A DNA stretch of 64,000 bases from Kazachstania africana CBS 2517 (GCF_000304475.1 NC_018947.1:124001-188000); one strand, 5' to 3'. Positions 38,118-48,275 are shown, numbered from the stretch's first letter. The notes: generated by a model not told the origin, from the letters alone. Numbers and translations are program-made.

Positions 38118-40781
38118 ATGAATCAAGGTATACCCTCCTCTGCAATTATGACACAACGAAAATTACAACAACAACAACAACCTATGAAAATGGATTCCAC
38201 ACAAAATAACAACGCCAATGCTACTAGTCAATCTGTCGTACCAACAGCTGCTTTAGACCCACTTACTCAATCAACAGCTGAAACTTGGTTATCAATAGCC
38301 TCTTTGGCTGAAACTTTAGGCGACGCCGATAGAGCAGCAATGGCTTATGACGCAACTTTACAATACAATCAGAACTCAACAAAAGCTTTGACTTCTTTGG
38401 CTCATCTTTATCGTTCAAGAGATATGTTTCAAAGAGCTGCAGAGTTATACGAAAGAGCAGTAACAATAAATCCAGAATTATCTGACGTATGGGCTACACT
38501 AGGTCATTGTTATCTAATGTTAGATGATTTACAAAGAGCTTATAATTCTTACCAACAAGCCCTCTACCATCTTTCAAACCCTAATGTACCGAAATTATGG
38601 CATGGTATTGGTATTCTTTACGATAGATATGGATCCTTAGACTATGCTGAAGAAGCCTTCGCAAAAGTACTAGAATTAGATCCACAATTCGAAAAGGCAA
38701 ATGAAATTTATTTCAGATTAGGTATCATCTATAAACATCAAGGTAAATGGAATCAAGCTTTAGAATGTTTCAGATATATCTTGCCACAACCTCCAGCTCC
38801 TCTACAAGAATGGGATATTTGGTTCCAATTGGGTTCTGTCTTAGAAAGTATGAATGAATGGCAAGGTGCAAAAGAAGCTTATGAACATGTATTATTACAA
38901 AATGATAATCACGCTAAAGTATTACAACAATTAGGTTGTCTGTATGGAATGAACAACGTACAATTTTATGATCCTCAAAAAGCTTTAAATTATCTACTCA
39001 AATCGTTGGAAGTCGACCCTTCAGATGCAACAACTTGGTATCATTTAGGTAGAGTCCACATGATCAGAAGTGATTACACCGCAGCTTATGATGCTTTCCA
39101 ACAAGCTGTCAATAGAGATTCAAGAAATCCAATATTTTGGTGTTCTATCGGTGTTCTTTACTACCAAATATCTCAATACAGAGACGCTTTGGACGCCTAT
39201 ACAAGAGCTATCAGATTGAATCCATACATTAGTGAAGTATGGTACGATCTTGGTACCTTATACGAAACTTGTAACAATCAATTGACTGATGCCTTAGATG
39301 CTTATAGACAAGCTTCAAGATTAGATCCAGACAACGTTCATATCAAGAAAAGATTAGAAGCTCTAACACAACAATTATCTCAACAACAAACTCAACAGCA
39401 ACAGCAACAGCAACAAATACAAAATCCACCAGTTATGCTACAACCAACTTTACAATCAAATGATCAATCAAACCCACTAAATAATAGACCTACATCAGTC
39501 TACAATACTGTTAACGGTGCCCCAACTGCTCAACTACAACAGCAACAACAACCTGTCATGCCCCAACCACAAGGTCAAATGTCCCAAATTAGAAATAATC
39601 AAATTCCACAACAACCATTACCCCAACAGATGACAATAAAATTGAATAATATTAATGAACCAGCTTCCGTGCCCCAACAACTTGTAAATCAACCACAGTT
39701 GCACCAACAACTTCAACCACCACCACAGGTACCACAACAACAGATACTGTCACAACCACAGGTACCACAACAACAGATACTGTCGCAACCACAGGTACAA
39801 CCACAGGTTGTAGCAGTACCTGTACCAGCAACTACCCAAATGACTGCTCCTCCTCCTGTAGAACAACCTGTACCAAAAGAAGTCGAAGTAACTCAAAAGT
39901 CTCAAACTCCTGCAGCTTTACCTGTCGCACAACCTACAGTAGATGCAACTGCCACTGCACCAGAATCCTCTTCTCAACCTAAAATTGAAGAACCACAACA
40001 AGAGGCTTCGGAACAGCAGAAAGCTGCGTCTGTAGAAGCACCTGTTGAAGCACCTGTTGAAGCACCTGTTGCTAAGGAAACGATGCCTGCTACTGCACCC
40101 AACCCTGAAGCAGCAGTGTCGCCAGTTCAGCCAGCTGCATCTCCTTCCCCAGTGGTCACCGAGACAGCCGCCGAACCAGCTCCTGAAGTTTCAGAAGTCG
40201 CGCCTACTACAGATGCTGCATCAACGGTACCAGCTGAAGAATCTAAGGAAGCTCCAACTGCAGAACAAAGTACGATAGAGGCTTCTGTCACTGCTGAAAA
40301 AAGTCATACTCCGGTACCTGCTCCAATTGTAACCGAAGAACCTGTATCTAATGAACCAGCCGCTGTACCAGAGGAAACTAGTCATACTGCAGTACCCGTG
40401 CCCTCTACGGCAGTGGAAGAACCGGCAAAACCTGAAAGTCCTTCAAGCATACCTCAGAAGAGACCAATTGATGATGAAGAAAAAAAGAACGAAACACCAT
40501 CAAATGAAGTTGCTACTAAAGAGGAAAATGATGAACCGGAATCTAAAAAACTGAAGAATGCTACCGATGAAAATGCTAAGGAAGAAGAAGCCAGTGAAGA
40601 AACAGTCATAAAGCCAAGTGATGAAGAAATTGAAAAGCTGAAAGAAGAAGCAAAACTAAGGGAAGAGAAGGAAAAAGAGTTAACAGAACTAGAAAATGGT
40701 ACGGATGAACAAAAAGATAACGTCGAAATCAAAGAAGACGTTGTTAGACAAGTAGAAGAGGACGAAAACTATGACGATTAA
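38118..40781 (+). CDS. CYC8: General transcriptional corepressor Cyc8 (Ssn6)
   Basis: An 887-residue homologue of Cyc8/Ssn6 (966 in S. cerevisiae), which with Tup1 forms the general corepressor recruited by factors such as Rox1. About ten tetratricopeptide repeats cover residues about 50-420 (AETWLSIASLAETLGDADRAAMAYDATLQ onward), nearly identical to yeast. The start is ATG 38118 (MNQGIPS); the frame is open upstream, but only non-ATG codons occur. The C-terminal half is Gln/Pro-rich then Ala/Glu/Pro-rich, with a twofold 33-bp repeat near 39725-39792 and a shorter repeat encoding APVE near 40036-40075. In S. cerevisiae it is on chromosome II (YBR112C). Confidence 0.97.
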   Translation: MNQGIPSSAIMTQRKLQQQQQPMKMDSTQNNNANATSQSVVPTAALDPLTQSTAETWLSIASLAETLGDADRAAMAYDATLQYNQNSTKALTSLAHLYRSRDMFQRAAELYERAVTINPELSDVWATLGHCYLMLDDLQRAYNSYQQALYHLSNPNVPKLWHGIGILYDRYGSLDYAEEAFAKVLELDPQFEKANEIYFRLGIIYKHQGKWNQALECFRYILPQPPAPLQEWDIWFQLGSVLESMNEWQGAKEAYEHVLLQNDNHAKVLQQLGCLYGMNNVQFYDPQKALNYLLKSLEVDPSDATTWYHLGRVHMIRSDYTAAYDAFQQAVNRDSRNPIFWCSIGVLYYQISQYRDALDAYTRAIRLNPYISEVWYDLGTLYETCNNQLTDALDAYRQASRLDPDNVHIKKRLEALTQQLSQQQTQQQQQQQQIQNPPVMLQPTLQSNDQSNPLNNRPTSVYNTVNGAPTAQLQQQQQPVMPQPQGQMSQIRNNQIPQQPLPQQMTIKLNNINEPASVPQQLVNQPQLHQQLQPPPQVPQQQILSQPQVPQQQILSQPQVQPQVVAVPVPATTQMTAPPPVEQPVPKEVEVTQKSQTPAALPVAQPTVDATATAPESSSQPKIEEPQQEASEQQKAASVEAPVEAPVEAPVAKETMPATAPNPEAAVSPVQPAASPSPVVTETAAEPAPEVSEVAPTTDAASTVPAEESKEAPTAEQSTIEASVTAEKSHTPVPAPIVTEEPVSNEPAAVPEETSHTAVPVPSTAVEEPAKPESPSSIPQKRPIDDEEKKNETPSNEVATKEENDEPESKKLKNATDENAKEEEASEETVIKPSDEEIEKLKEEAKLREEKEKELTELENGTDEQKDNVEIKEDVVRQVEEDENYDD

Positions 40782-40961
40782 ATCTAAATTTGAACTATTA
40801 TTTTTCGTTTGTATTAATATGGATATAAATATATATACTTAAATTTAGATATTCTAAAAAATTGTATTTCTAATGGTCAATAACAGCTTGCGCAATCATT
40901 AAAAGTGCATTGCCTTGTGTCATGTGGTGGTGGTGAGTGAGAAAAAAATTCAAAAAAATAA
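40782..40961. other. Spacer CYC8 to tRNA-Ser
   Basis: A+T-rich 3' flank of CYC8. The run AAAAAA at about 40953-40958 is the minus-strand T-run that would end Pol III transcription of the tRNA-Ser gene. Confidence 0.5.
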
Positions 40962-41043
40962 CGACACCAGCAGGATTTGAACCAGCGCGGGCAGAGCCCA
41001 ACAGATTTCAAGTCTGTCGCCTTAACCACTCGGCCATAGTGCC
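40962..41043 (-). tRNA. tS(UGA): tRNA-Ser (anticodon UGA), no intron
   Basis: Read on the minus strand, the gene begins GGCACTATGGCCGAGTGGTT (A box), has the anticodon TGA in CTTGAAA, a long class II variable arm (GGGCTCTGCCCGC), a T arm with GGTTCAAATCC (B box), and a 3' acceptor strand TGGTGTC followed by discriminator G. The 82-nt length and sequence match yeast tRNA-Ser(UGA). No CCA is encoded, as expected in eukaryotes. Confidence 0.98.
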
Positions 41044-41771
41044 TATAATTTTCACAATAGTGAAAATACAGCCCTCCTATGAATAATAAAATAAACTTAT
41101 GCACGTCATACAATTCAAAGTTATGAGTTTAACGCCTAATCTTGCAAATACAAGATAGGATAAAAACAACGAGCCCCCGTGAACGCGGGGAACAGAATTT
41201 AGCCGAATAATTGCCATCATATTAGAGTGAGAACATCCATCAAGAATTTACTATGGGTCTTCGAGGAAGTAATATCGAGTGTTAACGAGGGCTTGATGGT
41301 ACTTGATAGGGTTTAAAGAGCAAGATATATGCCCATAAGATGTTTATGATCCATTTGTATAATCTTAGAAGAAAATAATAATAAGTATATATTTCGGCCA
41401 TTAGCAACCGCATATGCAACAGGGGTATTTATCGCTTACGTTGGTAGAATAAGGCTATAAAAATACTGTAAAGGACGTCTGAATTGTGCGAATTTGCGTG
41501 CAATAGATAGACAACACCATAATAAGTACATATTACGTCAAGTTCGAAATTTACTGGCGCAAACCAATTATAAAATGAAAGAATCTTTTCTACAGTCTGT
41601 ATTTTCAAGACCACTTTTTGAAAGCTTCAACCTTCGCCCTCCAACTTAGGCACAAGGCTTCTGTAGACTTCTACTTTCAACAAGTTCAGAATCGACAATG
41701 AACTTTCGCAGAAATAACCGTCTATACTGCGGTATACTGAATCACTTTATAGAATGTCAAACTATATATTA
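41044..41771. other. Gene-free region with two adjacent hairpins
   Basis: About 730 bases. Two neighbouring inverted repeats occur: ATCTTG-6nt-CAAGAT (41139-41156) and CCCCG-6nt-CGGGG (41175-41190), the second in an otherwise A+T-rich setting. They might be a transcript end or a structured RNA; nothing identifies a known gene. Confidence 0.35.
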
Positions 41772-43283
41772 CTATTTTTTTACATATTTTTGGAAATCCT
41801 CTATGAAGCTATTCCACTTCTCAAAATCGTCATAAAGTGAACAACTTAGCTTATTATCCAACAAAATGTGATCCTCACTTAAAACAAGTTGCAACAAATC
41901 CTCATTTTCTTCTTTCGCCGTCGTTCTGTTTTCTATAATTGGGCCAAAATCTAATTCTGCTGCATCGCTCATCAGAATGTCATCACTATTACTAATGAAA
42001 GATGAGTCGGGTGCTGATTCCTCTTGAATGGCAGGCTCTGCAATAATCTCATGTAAGTTATATTGCTGAAGGCCTTGCTCTTTCAGCATGGTAGCTTCCG
42101 TGATACTGGGCCTTTTATTTAATGTCGATGATCGTCTTCTTCTGCCGAAAGAACTATTGATATTTGGAATTGCTTCATTTGGAAATTCATTAAAACTATT
42201 TATTATCTTTATTAATGGTTTGAAAACGTATTTTACCCAAATTATCCAACGAAGTATCTCATGAAGTAATTCAATGTTACTATTGCTAATGTCGAACTTT
42301 TTTATTTTTATTAGAGTTGCGGTAAAATCATTGATGGTTTTAATCCTATAATTTAACTCATGTTTACTGAGCAGGGTAGAAATAGAAGCCTGATCGAAAT
42401 CGCTTTCCTCAGGCACTTTCTCAAATGCCAAAATGACTTCAGAAGGAATGTAATCCTTAGGGAAAAATGAGTCTACAGAATCTCCCACTTTAGATTTATT
42501 ATGTTCATTCAATTCCATAACCAACTTGACCCCAGTTGTATAATTTTTGGGAGATCCATTTATCCAGCATTTGGTTTCTTTCGAGTAAACATATTCGTAT
42601 AATCGTTGCTTTGGATCTAGAGCTTTTTCAAAACCGATTTTTGCCAATATTGTTTCATTGTCAGAATCCAGGATATAGATTCCAAATCTATTGTTCAGAT
42701 TTGTTGCTATATTTAAATTCAGGGATGAATCCTCAAAATATTGCTTGATACAACCACTTAATTCTGTAAAATATCTAAAGAGATCGATAGTACCAGATGC
42801 AGTGTTCGTATTGGTGTTATTACTACTGGAAGTGGATGTCTCCAAATGCCCCGAAGTGTTATTACTATTACTATGAGTTGCATCTATTTCTGTTCTTGAG
42901 AAGGCATCTAATAGACATAAAAATTGTAGATTATGATGGAATTCTTTTAAATCAGGATACTGGGTCAATGAATTGTACAAAATATTTTTACTAGCTTCAT
43001 TGTTTCTTGCATTAAAATAATCGAAGTCATCAAAACTTGAAGCCAAAACCAATTTTACGTCCTTAACTCTTTCTTCATTGTTATTAAAATCAATATCTAT
43101 CACAATAATCTTAGATGCAGTGGATAGTCTTGACACTTCCGAATCAATCTCTTCAGTAAAAGATTCTAATCCTAGAGTTTGACATAATTTTGTTATATTA
43201 TCAAGCGTAATAGAGCCCGGCTTGTACTCTTTAAAAAGCTCAACTATCTCACCAAGTGTTTGCACATAAGAATCAACTGCCAT
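41772..43283 (-). CDS. MED1: Mediator middle-module subunit Med1
   Basis: A 503-residue homologue of fungal Med1 (566 in S. cerevisiae), part of the Mediator middle module that connects activators to RNA polymerase II. The fungal Med1 fold is mostly beta and helical with no catalytic motif; segments consistent with it include SKIIVIDIDFNNN, LKEFHHNLQFLCLLDAFSRTE and LLHEILRWIIWVKYVFKPLIKI. A Ser/Asn/Thr-rich insertion lies at about 135-165. The acidic C-terminal third looks disordered except for the last helix (DDFEKWNSFIEDFQKYVKK). Assignment leans on position: head-to-head with HOS1, as for YPR070W and YPR068C. Confidence 0.82.
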   Translation of the reverse strand: MAVDSYVQTLGEIVELFKEYKPGSITLDNITKLCQTLGLESFTEEIDSEVSRLSTASKIIVIDIDFNNNEERVKDVKLVLASSFDDFDYFNARNNEASKNILYNSLTQYPDLKEFHHNLQFLCLLDAFSRTEIDATHSNSNNTSGHLETSTSSSNNTNTNTASGTIDLFRYFTELSGCIKQYFEDSSLNLNIATNLNNRFGIYILDSDNETILAKIGFEKALDPKQRLYEYVYSKETKCWINGSPKNYTTGVKLVMELNEHNKSKVGDSVDSFFPKDYIPSEVILAFEKVPEESDFDQASISTLLSKHELNYRIKTINDFTATLIKIKKFDISNSNIELLHEILRWIIWVKYVFKPLIKIINSFNEFPNEAIPNINSSFGRRRRSSTLNKRPSITEATMLKEQGLQQYNLHEIIAEPAIQEESAPDSSFISNSDDILMSDAAELDFGPIIENRTTAKEENEDLLQLVLSEDHILLDNKLSCSLYDDFEKWNSFIEDFQKYVKK

Positions 43284-43452
43284 GGCTCCAACACTCCTTC
43301 TCTTGATTGATCCAGCAACTTGGACCTTTTGTCTTTTATGTTCGACCAGCTATTATCCAAGATGAAAAATTACGCATTAAATTAAAAAAAACAATTTTCA
43401 TATAGATAGTCATCGAGATGAACTGGCTCATAGATTTGGAACTCTCTAGTGG

Positions 43453-44877
43453 ATGACCAAACTGATAATTGCGGCTTCATCATGGCAATCACAGGTAGCA
43501 GATTTGTTACCGTGCAATAACTACAAGAAATCCCAATTAACGTATTCTTTGTTAAGGGCTTACGGATTATTTGAATATTTTGACTATATCATCGAACTTC
43601 CCAAATGTTCCAAGCCTGAGCTGCTAGACTTTCATCCTAGGGAGTATGTGGATGTCCTTATGCACCCAGATTTCAATTTCGTATTGCCGTATGATAATGA
43701 CGAAGCAACATGGAATCATCTCAACCATGTGGCTTTTGATTGGAAAAATACCCATACAGACGAGCAATTGGTTGAAAAATTTGAAATTAACGTGTGTCAA
43801 TCGAGAGATAAACTTTTTGAATTGTTTGAAGAACTCTCTGATTCGACATTGGAGCCCAAAAGCAATCCCAAGAAGAGATTAGCATCTGATCTTCTTCTAG
43901 AGGAACAGAATGTGGCTAGTGACAGAATTACTGACTTGGTGTCAGCCGAAACAAGACAACTTTTCAACTTAGAAGGAGATTGTCCAATATTTTCTTACTT
44001 ACCAATGTATCTACAAGTCACTACTGGTGCTACTTTATCACTGTCAAAGTTTTTGGTACCAAACTCAAAGGACAGAACTATATGTATAAATTGGGATGGT
44101 GGAAGACATCACGCCTCAAAAAAGAAAGCAAGTGGGTTTTGCTATATTAACGATATAGTACTACTTATCCAACGTATGAGGAAAAATGGGTTCAAAAAAA
44201 TTACCTATTTGGATTTTGATCTCCATCATGGTGATGGTGTGGAGAAAGCCTTTCAATTCTCAAAATCAATACAGACAATTTCATTACATCTATTCGAAAC
44301 AGGCTTCTTTCCAGGAACAGGTGGATTAAGTAATAAAGGATCCCGTGACCTTATAGATATACCATTATCTCATGGATTAACTGACGATTACCTTTTTGAA
44401 TTAGTGAAGCAAATAATCATTCCAGCAATAGATTTACACGCAGCTGAAGCTATTGTATTACAATGTGGTGGTGACGGCCTATCTGGTGACAAATTTAACG
44501 AATGGCAGTTGACTATTAAAGGTCTTACACAGTGTATAATCGATGTGATTGGGAAATTTTCCGATTGTCAGATTGTTCTTCTTGGTGGCGGAGGGTACAA
44601 CGAGTTATTAGTCAGTAGGTTCTATACTTACTTAACCTGGAAAGTCGTCCAGAAATATTCCACTTTATTGGAAGAGAACAAATCCATTATTTCAGACGAT
44701 GATACAGAACTTGTAGTGGAACATGAATATATCGAGATGTATGCAAACGAACACTATAAATTCTGGATATATGAGATAGAAGGCAGCTCCAAACACCGTA
44801 TTCTCAAGGACTACAACGAACCAGGATCTATAGAGCGGTTTAAGAGACATTACGGATTATGTAATGAGGACGGTTGA
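43453..44877 (+). CDS. HOS1: Class I histone deacetylase Hos1
   Basis: A 474-residue histone deacetylase (470 in yeast Hos1), which removes acetyl groups from histones and is the deacetylase of cohesin Smc3. The zinc-hydrolase core is complete: WDGGRHHASKKKASGFCYINDI (active-site His pair), YLDFDLHHGDGVEKAF (zinc Asp and His), QCGGDGLSGD (zinc Asp) and LLGGGGYN. GGRHHA in place of the usual GGLHHA is characteristic of Hos1. Head-to-head with MED1 (169 bases). Confidence 0.95.
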   Translation: MTKLIIAASSWQSQVADLLPCNNYKKSQLTYSLLRAYGLFEYFDYIIELPKCSKPELLDFHPREYVDVLMHPDFNFVLPYDNDEATWNHLNHVAFDWKNTHTDEQLVEKFEINVCQSRDKLFELFEELSDSTLEPKSNPKKRLASDLLLEEQNVASDRITDLVSAETRQLFNLEGDCPIFSYLPMYLQVTTGATLSLSKFLVPNSKDRTICINWDGGRHHASKKKASGFCYINDIVLLIQRMRKNGFKKITYLDFDLHHGDGVEKAFQFSKSIQTISLHLFETGFFPGTGGLSNKGSRDLIDIPLSHGLTDDYLFELVKQIIIPAIDLHAAEAIVLQCGGDGLSGDKFNEWQLTIKGLTQCIIDVIGKFSDCQIVLLGGGGYNELLVSRFYTYLTWKVVQKYSTLLEENKSIISDDDTELVVEHEYIEMYANEHYKFWIYEIEGSSKHRILKDYNEPGSIERFKRHYGLCNEDG

Positions 44878-45197
44878 TGTCAGTGTTCTTTCAACGATTG
44901 AATTGTGCCTGCCTCTGGGGGGAATGCCCTTCCACGCCTGTATACATCTTCTAACGTATCAAGCTTTCTCATATATTCTATACAAAATTGATATACTGGC
45001 CAATTTCATGCTTTTCTATGTTGTGTAAAGATGTTGCACTTATTATGCTGATTTTCGATTATGGATCATTCCTGCGGGTAATGCGATGGCTTGGCAATAT
45101 CGTAATGCGAGAAATTAAGGAAAGATCTGCTTAGTTAAGAGAAGGGTATGCATAATATTAAATTAAACTAGATGGAGTCTATAGAGAGCTGTTCAAG
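44878..45197. other. Intergenic HOS1-CMD1
   Basis: 320 bases serving as HOS1 3' flank and CMD1 promoter. Nothing distinctive was recognised. Confidence 0.35.
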
Positions 45198-45641
45198 ATG
45201 ACTGCAAAACTGACAAATGATCAGATTAGGCAATATAAGGAAGCTTTTGATTTGTTTGACACAGATCACAGCGGTTCTATTTCAGCTACCGAGTTAGCTA
45301 CCGTGATGAGGTCTCTTGGCTTAAATCCCGATGAATCAGAAGTAGAAGACTTGATAAATGAAATAGACATTGACGGAAACCATGAAATTGAATTTAATGA
45401 GTTTTTAACATTGATGGCACGACAAACGGATAGCGGCGATTCTACACAAGAATTAATAGATGCCTTTAAGGTATTCGATAAGAATGGAGACGGTTTAATA
45501 TCCTTTTCGGAGTTGAAACAAGTGTTTAAATCAGTCGGCGAAGATATGTCTGAAGAGGATATGGAACAAATGTTTCAAGATGTAACTAATGGTTCCAACG
45601 TGATGACGTTATCACAGTTTATGACAATATTCTCCAAATAG
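45198..45641 (+). CDS. CMD1: Calmodulin
   Basis: 147 residues, the same length as yeast Cmd1, the essential calcium sensor that also serves in the spindle pole body and in endocytosis. EF-hand loops 1-3 are intact: DTDHSGSISATE (21-32), DIDGNHEIEFNE (57-68) and DKNGDGLISFSE (94-105). The fourth (about 128-139) has lost its acidic ligands (Asn, Ser and Val at ligand positions), as in S. cerevisiae, where that site does not bind calcium. The match to yeast calmodulin is good but less than usual for such a conserved protein. In S. cerevisiae CMD1 is on chromosome II (YBR109C), next to AIM3 as here. Confidence 0.96.
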   Translation: MTAKLTNDQIRQYKEAFDLFDTDHSGSISATELATVMRSLGLNPDESEVEDLINEIDIDGNHEIEFNEFLTLMARQTDSGDSTQELIDAFKVFDKNGDGLISFSELKQVFKSVGEDMSEEDMEQMFQDVTNGSNVMTLSQFMTIFSK

Positions 45642-45753
45642 GGCAATTAATGTTCTTATCGACTTTTTATATACAGTGTATTCTCAAAATTTATAACATA
45701 CATTGACTCAATTTTGCAGGTATATGATCATCTGTTTCATATATCAATTGACT

Positions 45754-47259
45754 TCAAAGAATCTTTTTTTTTGGGATAGCAGGTGGGACCAATCTTAGTG
45801 ACTCCTTCTTCCTTGGCACTACAGGAGGCTCCCTGGGATCATTAACTTTTCTTAAAGTTAACTTAGAGAAGCTATCGGATATATCATCATTGCTGCATGC
45901 CATTGAAGTTCGTTGAAAATTTGATGGCTTCGGTTTTAATATTGGTACATTTTTTTTGATGTTGCGATTTTCTGGCAGTTCACCTGAAAAGTCTTCCTTT
46001 AGCTGTGTTCTATACACTGGACTACGCTCCTTTCTATTTTTTGGAACGGCTGGTGGAATTGGCTTACTGGCTGCTATTTTATGAGGTTTCGGTGGTAGAG
46101 GTGGTGGATTTGCATCATCTGTGTCACAACTGCCCCATTCAAGAGATCCATCAAAAGAATTATGGCGCATATGTTCCTTAAATTCTATAACAGGAGAATT
46201 CGAATTATTTGATACCTTCAATNNNCATTTGCTTTTAGGAGGCAATGGCGATGAATTTTCATCCGAGTCGACGTCAGTATAGTTTCGAGATGTCGACCCA
46301 TTCCTTGATCTGCCATTTTCATGATTACGTCTTGGAACGGTAGTGCTATCCCCATATGCATTCATTTTTGTTTGTGACGACATCGAATGTGAAAGTGGCA
46401 GCAGCTCACCTTGCTGAGGTTTCTTTGAGGGTACTTTCGCTGGATTTTGGAAATCAACCAAGCTCGTTTCATCGCTTCTGTCTGTGGGTATTGATGCATG
46501 AGACATTGTAGAATTCCTTTTCTTGGAAGAAACTATATCCTCCTTTTCTTCATCAGGTATATCATCTTTTGGGCTTTGAACAACCTTAGTTTTCCCTCTG
46601 TCACGATGCACAGGAGGAGGTGATAAGTCTGCAATATTAAAAGGTGAAATGTATAATGGGGTGGTGGCAGTCTCCACGAATTTTTGACCATGCATAGCTG
46701 CCTGTCCTGATTGAGTTGTTATGGTATCTTGATTTACGTTACTTGTCTGTTGATATGCACTTAGTGGCTGAGGCTGATTCAACGAAGGTTGAGGTTGAGA
46801 TTGCAGCTGATTTACAGGTACAGCTGGGTACGGAGAATATTGCGACTGGGCATCCGTTTGTTGTGTATAGCTAGGATAACTATGAGGAGGCTGTTGTCCT
46901 GCATTTTGTATCATTGCCGGGGTCGTATTATTATTAAATGATAATGTGGACTGCTGATTATATGGATATGCTGCATTAGTTGTGTTCGTAGTTTGTGAAC
47001 TATGACTTTCAATATTACCCTTATCCAATGCAGAAGTAGCCGTACTGTGGGGTTCTGAGTGAGAATTAGTATATGAGTTACTGTGTTTAGTATCATGTTC
47101 AGAAGTAGTCGACACGCTGTTGTCGCTCTTATGCAGGCCTTTCTTTCCAGCATTATAACCTGATTTAGCGACGTATTTAGTTCCTTCATATGTTTTCTTG
47201 GTCGCAGTTGCGAACCCTTTCTTGATCGAATCCTTGTTATTTGCCCAAAAACTACTCAT
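45754..47259 (-). CDS. AIM3: Actin-patch protein Aim3 (contains three undetermined bases)
   Basis: A 501-residue homologue of Aim3 (947 in S. cerevisiae), which binds the Rvs161/Rvs167 amphiphysins at cortical actin patches. The N-terminus MSSFWANNKDSIKKGFATATKKTYEG is the family signature. A Gln/Pro/Ser-rich region (about 105-190) follows, then several SH3-type proline motifs (PPPLPPKP, PPVVPRKK, VPPAIPKKK). NNN at 46223-46225 leaves two residues undetermined (about 345-346). The much shorter length could be real or reflect a repeat collapsed at this gap. It converges on CMD1, as YBR108W does. Confidence 0.85.
   Translation of the reverse strand: MSSFWANNKDSIKKGFATATKKTYEGTKYVAKSGYNAGKKGLHKSDNSVSTTSEHDTKHSNSYTNSHSEPHSTATSALDKGNIESHSSQTTNTTNAAYPYNQQSTLSFNNNTTPAMIQNAGQQPPHSYPSYTQQTDAQSQYSPYPAVPVNQLQSQPQPSLNQPQPLSAYQQTSNVNQDTITTQSGQAAMHGQKFVETATTPLYISPFNIADLSPPPVHRDRGKTKVVQSPKDDIPDEEKEDIVSSKKRNSTMSHASIPTDRSDETSLVDFQNPAKVPSKKPQQGELLPLSHSMSSQTKMNAYGDSTTVPRRNHENGRSRNGSTSRNYTDVDSDENSSPLPPKSKXXLKVSNNSNSPVIEFKEHMRHNSFDGSLEWGSCDTDDANPPPLPPKPHKIAASKPIPPAVPKNRKERSPVYRTQLKEDFSGELPENRNIKKNVPILKPKPSNFQRTSMACSNDDISDSFSKLTLRKVNDPREPPVVPRKKESLRLVPPAIPKKKIL
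46223..46225. other. Undetermined bases (NNN) in AIM3
   Basis: Three Ns in frame within AIM3. They may mark an assembly join of unknown size, since the frame continues on both sides. Confidence 0.95.
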
Positions 47260-47699
47260 ATTTCAAACCAGTAGCAATGCCACGCTCCAATAAAAGTGCA
47301 ATTGACGCTTTACTTCTGCTTTCAAAGCTTGATGGACTAATATAGCTCATTGAAATTTCTAATATTAGCAATTCCCCTTTTCATGCGAGCGAGATCTCAC
47401 CATTTCTTCCCGAAAAGGTATCACATCATCCATATATACATCAATGATGAGTATAACTATGTGTATCTCGACGCCGAGTAATCACATGATATATTAATGT
47501 GATCGATAATGATAGTAAACATTGATGCTATATCTTCAATTATATTAGATATCTAACATTAATATGTTGCAATTGCGAAGTAATTCCTTTAAACGTGATC
47601 CATCGAGAAATTATAGCAGATTCATTACTATATGTTTTATATTTAAGGCATTAGAATGCACGTTAGGCACGTTCGGTATGTACAGGACCTTAGGGAAAT
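47260..47699. other. Intergenic AIM3-ISA2
   Basis: 440 bases between the AIM3 start and the ISA2 stop. A+T-rich; no gene or motif was recognised. Short plus-strand ORFs running into ISA2 are its antisense. Confidence 0.35.
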
Positions 47700-48275
47700 C
47701 TACATATCCAAGTCAAAACTACTACCACAACCACAACTACTCTTTAGTTGTCCATTTGCTATCTTGAAACTTGATCCGATCAATTCTGTAGTGTATTCTA
47801 GAGTAGTATTATTCAAAATTTTGAGTGAGTTCTCATCTATGACAATTTTCCCTTCACCGTTGGGTAGTATGAAAACCACGTTTTTGACATTGTCATCATC
47901 AAATTCGTCGATTTTCTCCTTCTGCACCAAATGTGCAGTATCAGAATCTGGAACTAAATTTAAATTGTACTGATAACCATGGCAACCACCACTTTCAACA
48001 CCAACTTTCAATATCTCCTTACTGGCATCATATATTTGGGCCAACCTCCAGGCCGCACGAGCAGATATGGCTAAATTCAGGTCAGAAGGCTTGTTGATTA
48101 TCTTTTGTGGTTGTATCAATGCCTTATTATCCATCACATCTTGACTCCCGACCTGTGACGGCGTTGTCAAGTTCCTTCGTATAAATACACGATACTTGGG
48201 TAACCCTAATCTTGTTGTGGCCCCACTGCGCACCACTAATCCCGCTATGCTTTTGAATGCCTGCAACTGACTCAT
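47700..48275 (-). CDS. ISA2: Mitochondrial Fe-S cluster assembly protein Isa2
   Basis: A 191-residue A-type Fe-S protein (185 in S. cerevisiae) needed with Isa1 and Iba57 to make [4Fe-4S] clusters in the mitochondrial matrix. The three cysteine ligands of the family are present: Cys98 in SGGCHGYQY and Cys181/Cys183 in the C-terminal CGCGSSF. The N-terminal 35-40 residues are basic, lack acidic residues and look like a matrix targeting sequence. Followed by UBA3 on the same strand, as YPR067W/YPR066W. Confidence 0.95.
   Translation of the reverse strand: MSQLQAFKSIAGLVVRSGATTRLGLPKYRVFIRRNLTTPSQVGSQDVMDNKALIQPQKIINKPSDLNLAISARAAWRLAQIYDASKEILKVGVESGGCHGYQYNLNLVPDSDTAHLVQKEKIDEFDDDNVKNVVFILPNGEGKIVIDENSLKILNNTTLEYTTELIGSSFKIANGQLKSSCGCGSSFDLDM

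Noticed and set aside
41171..41195. Sequence resembling a bacterial CRISPR repeat (CCCCGTGAACGCGGGG)
   Set aside because: Only a single copy is present and the DNA is a yeast chromosome; it is just an inverted repeat.
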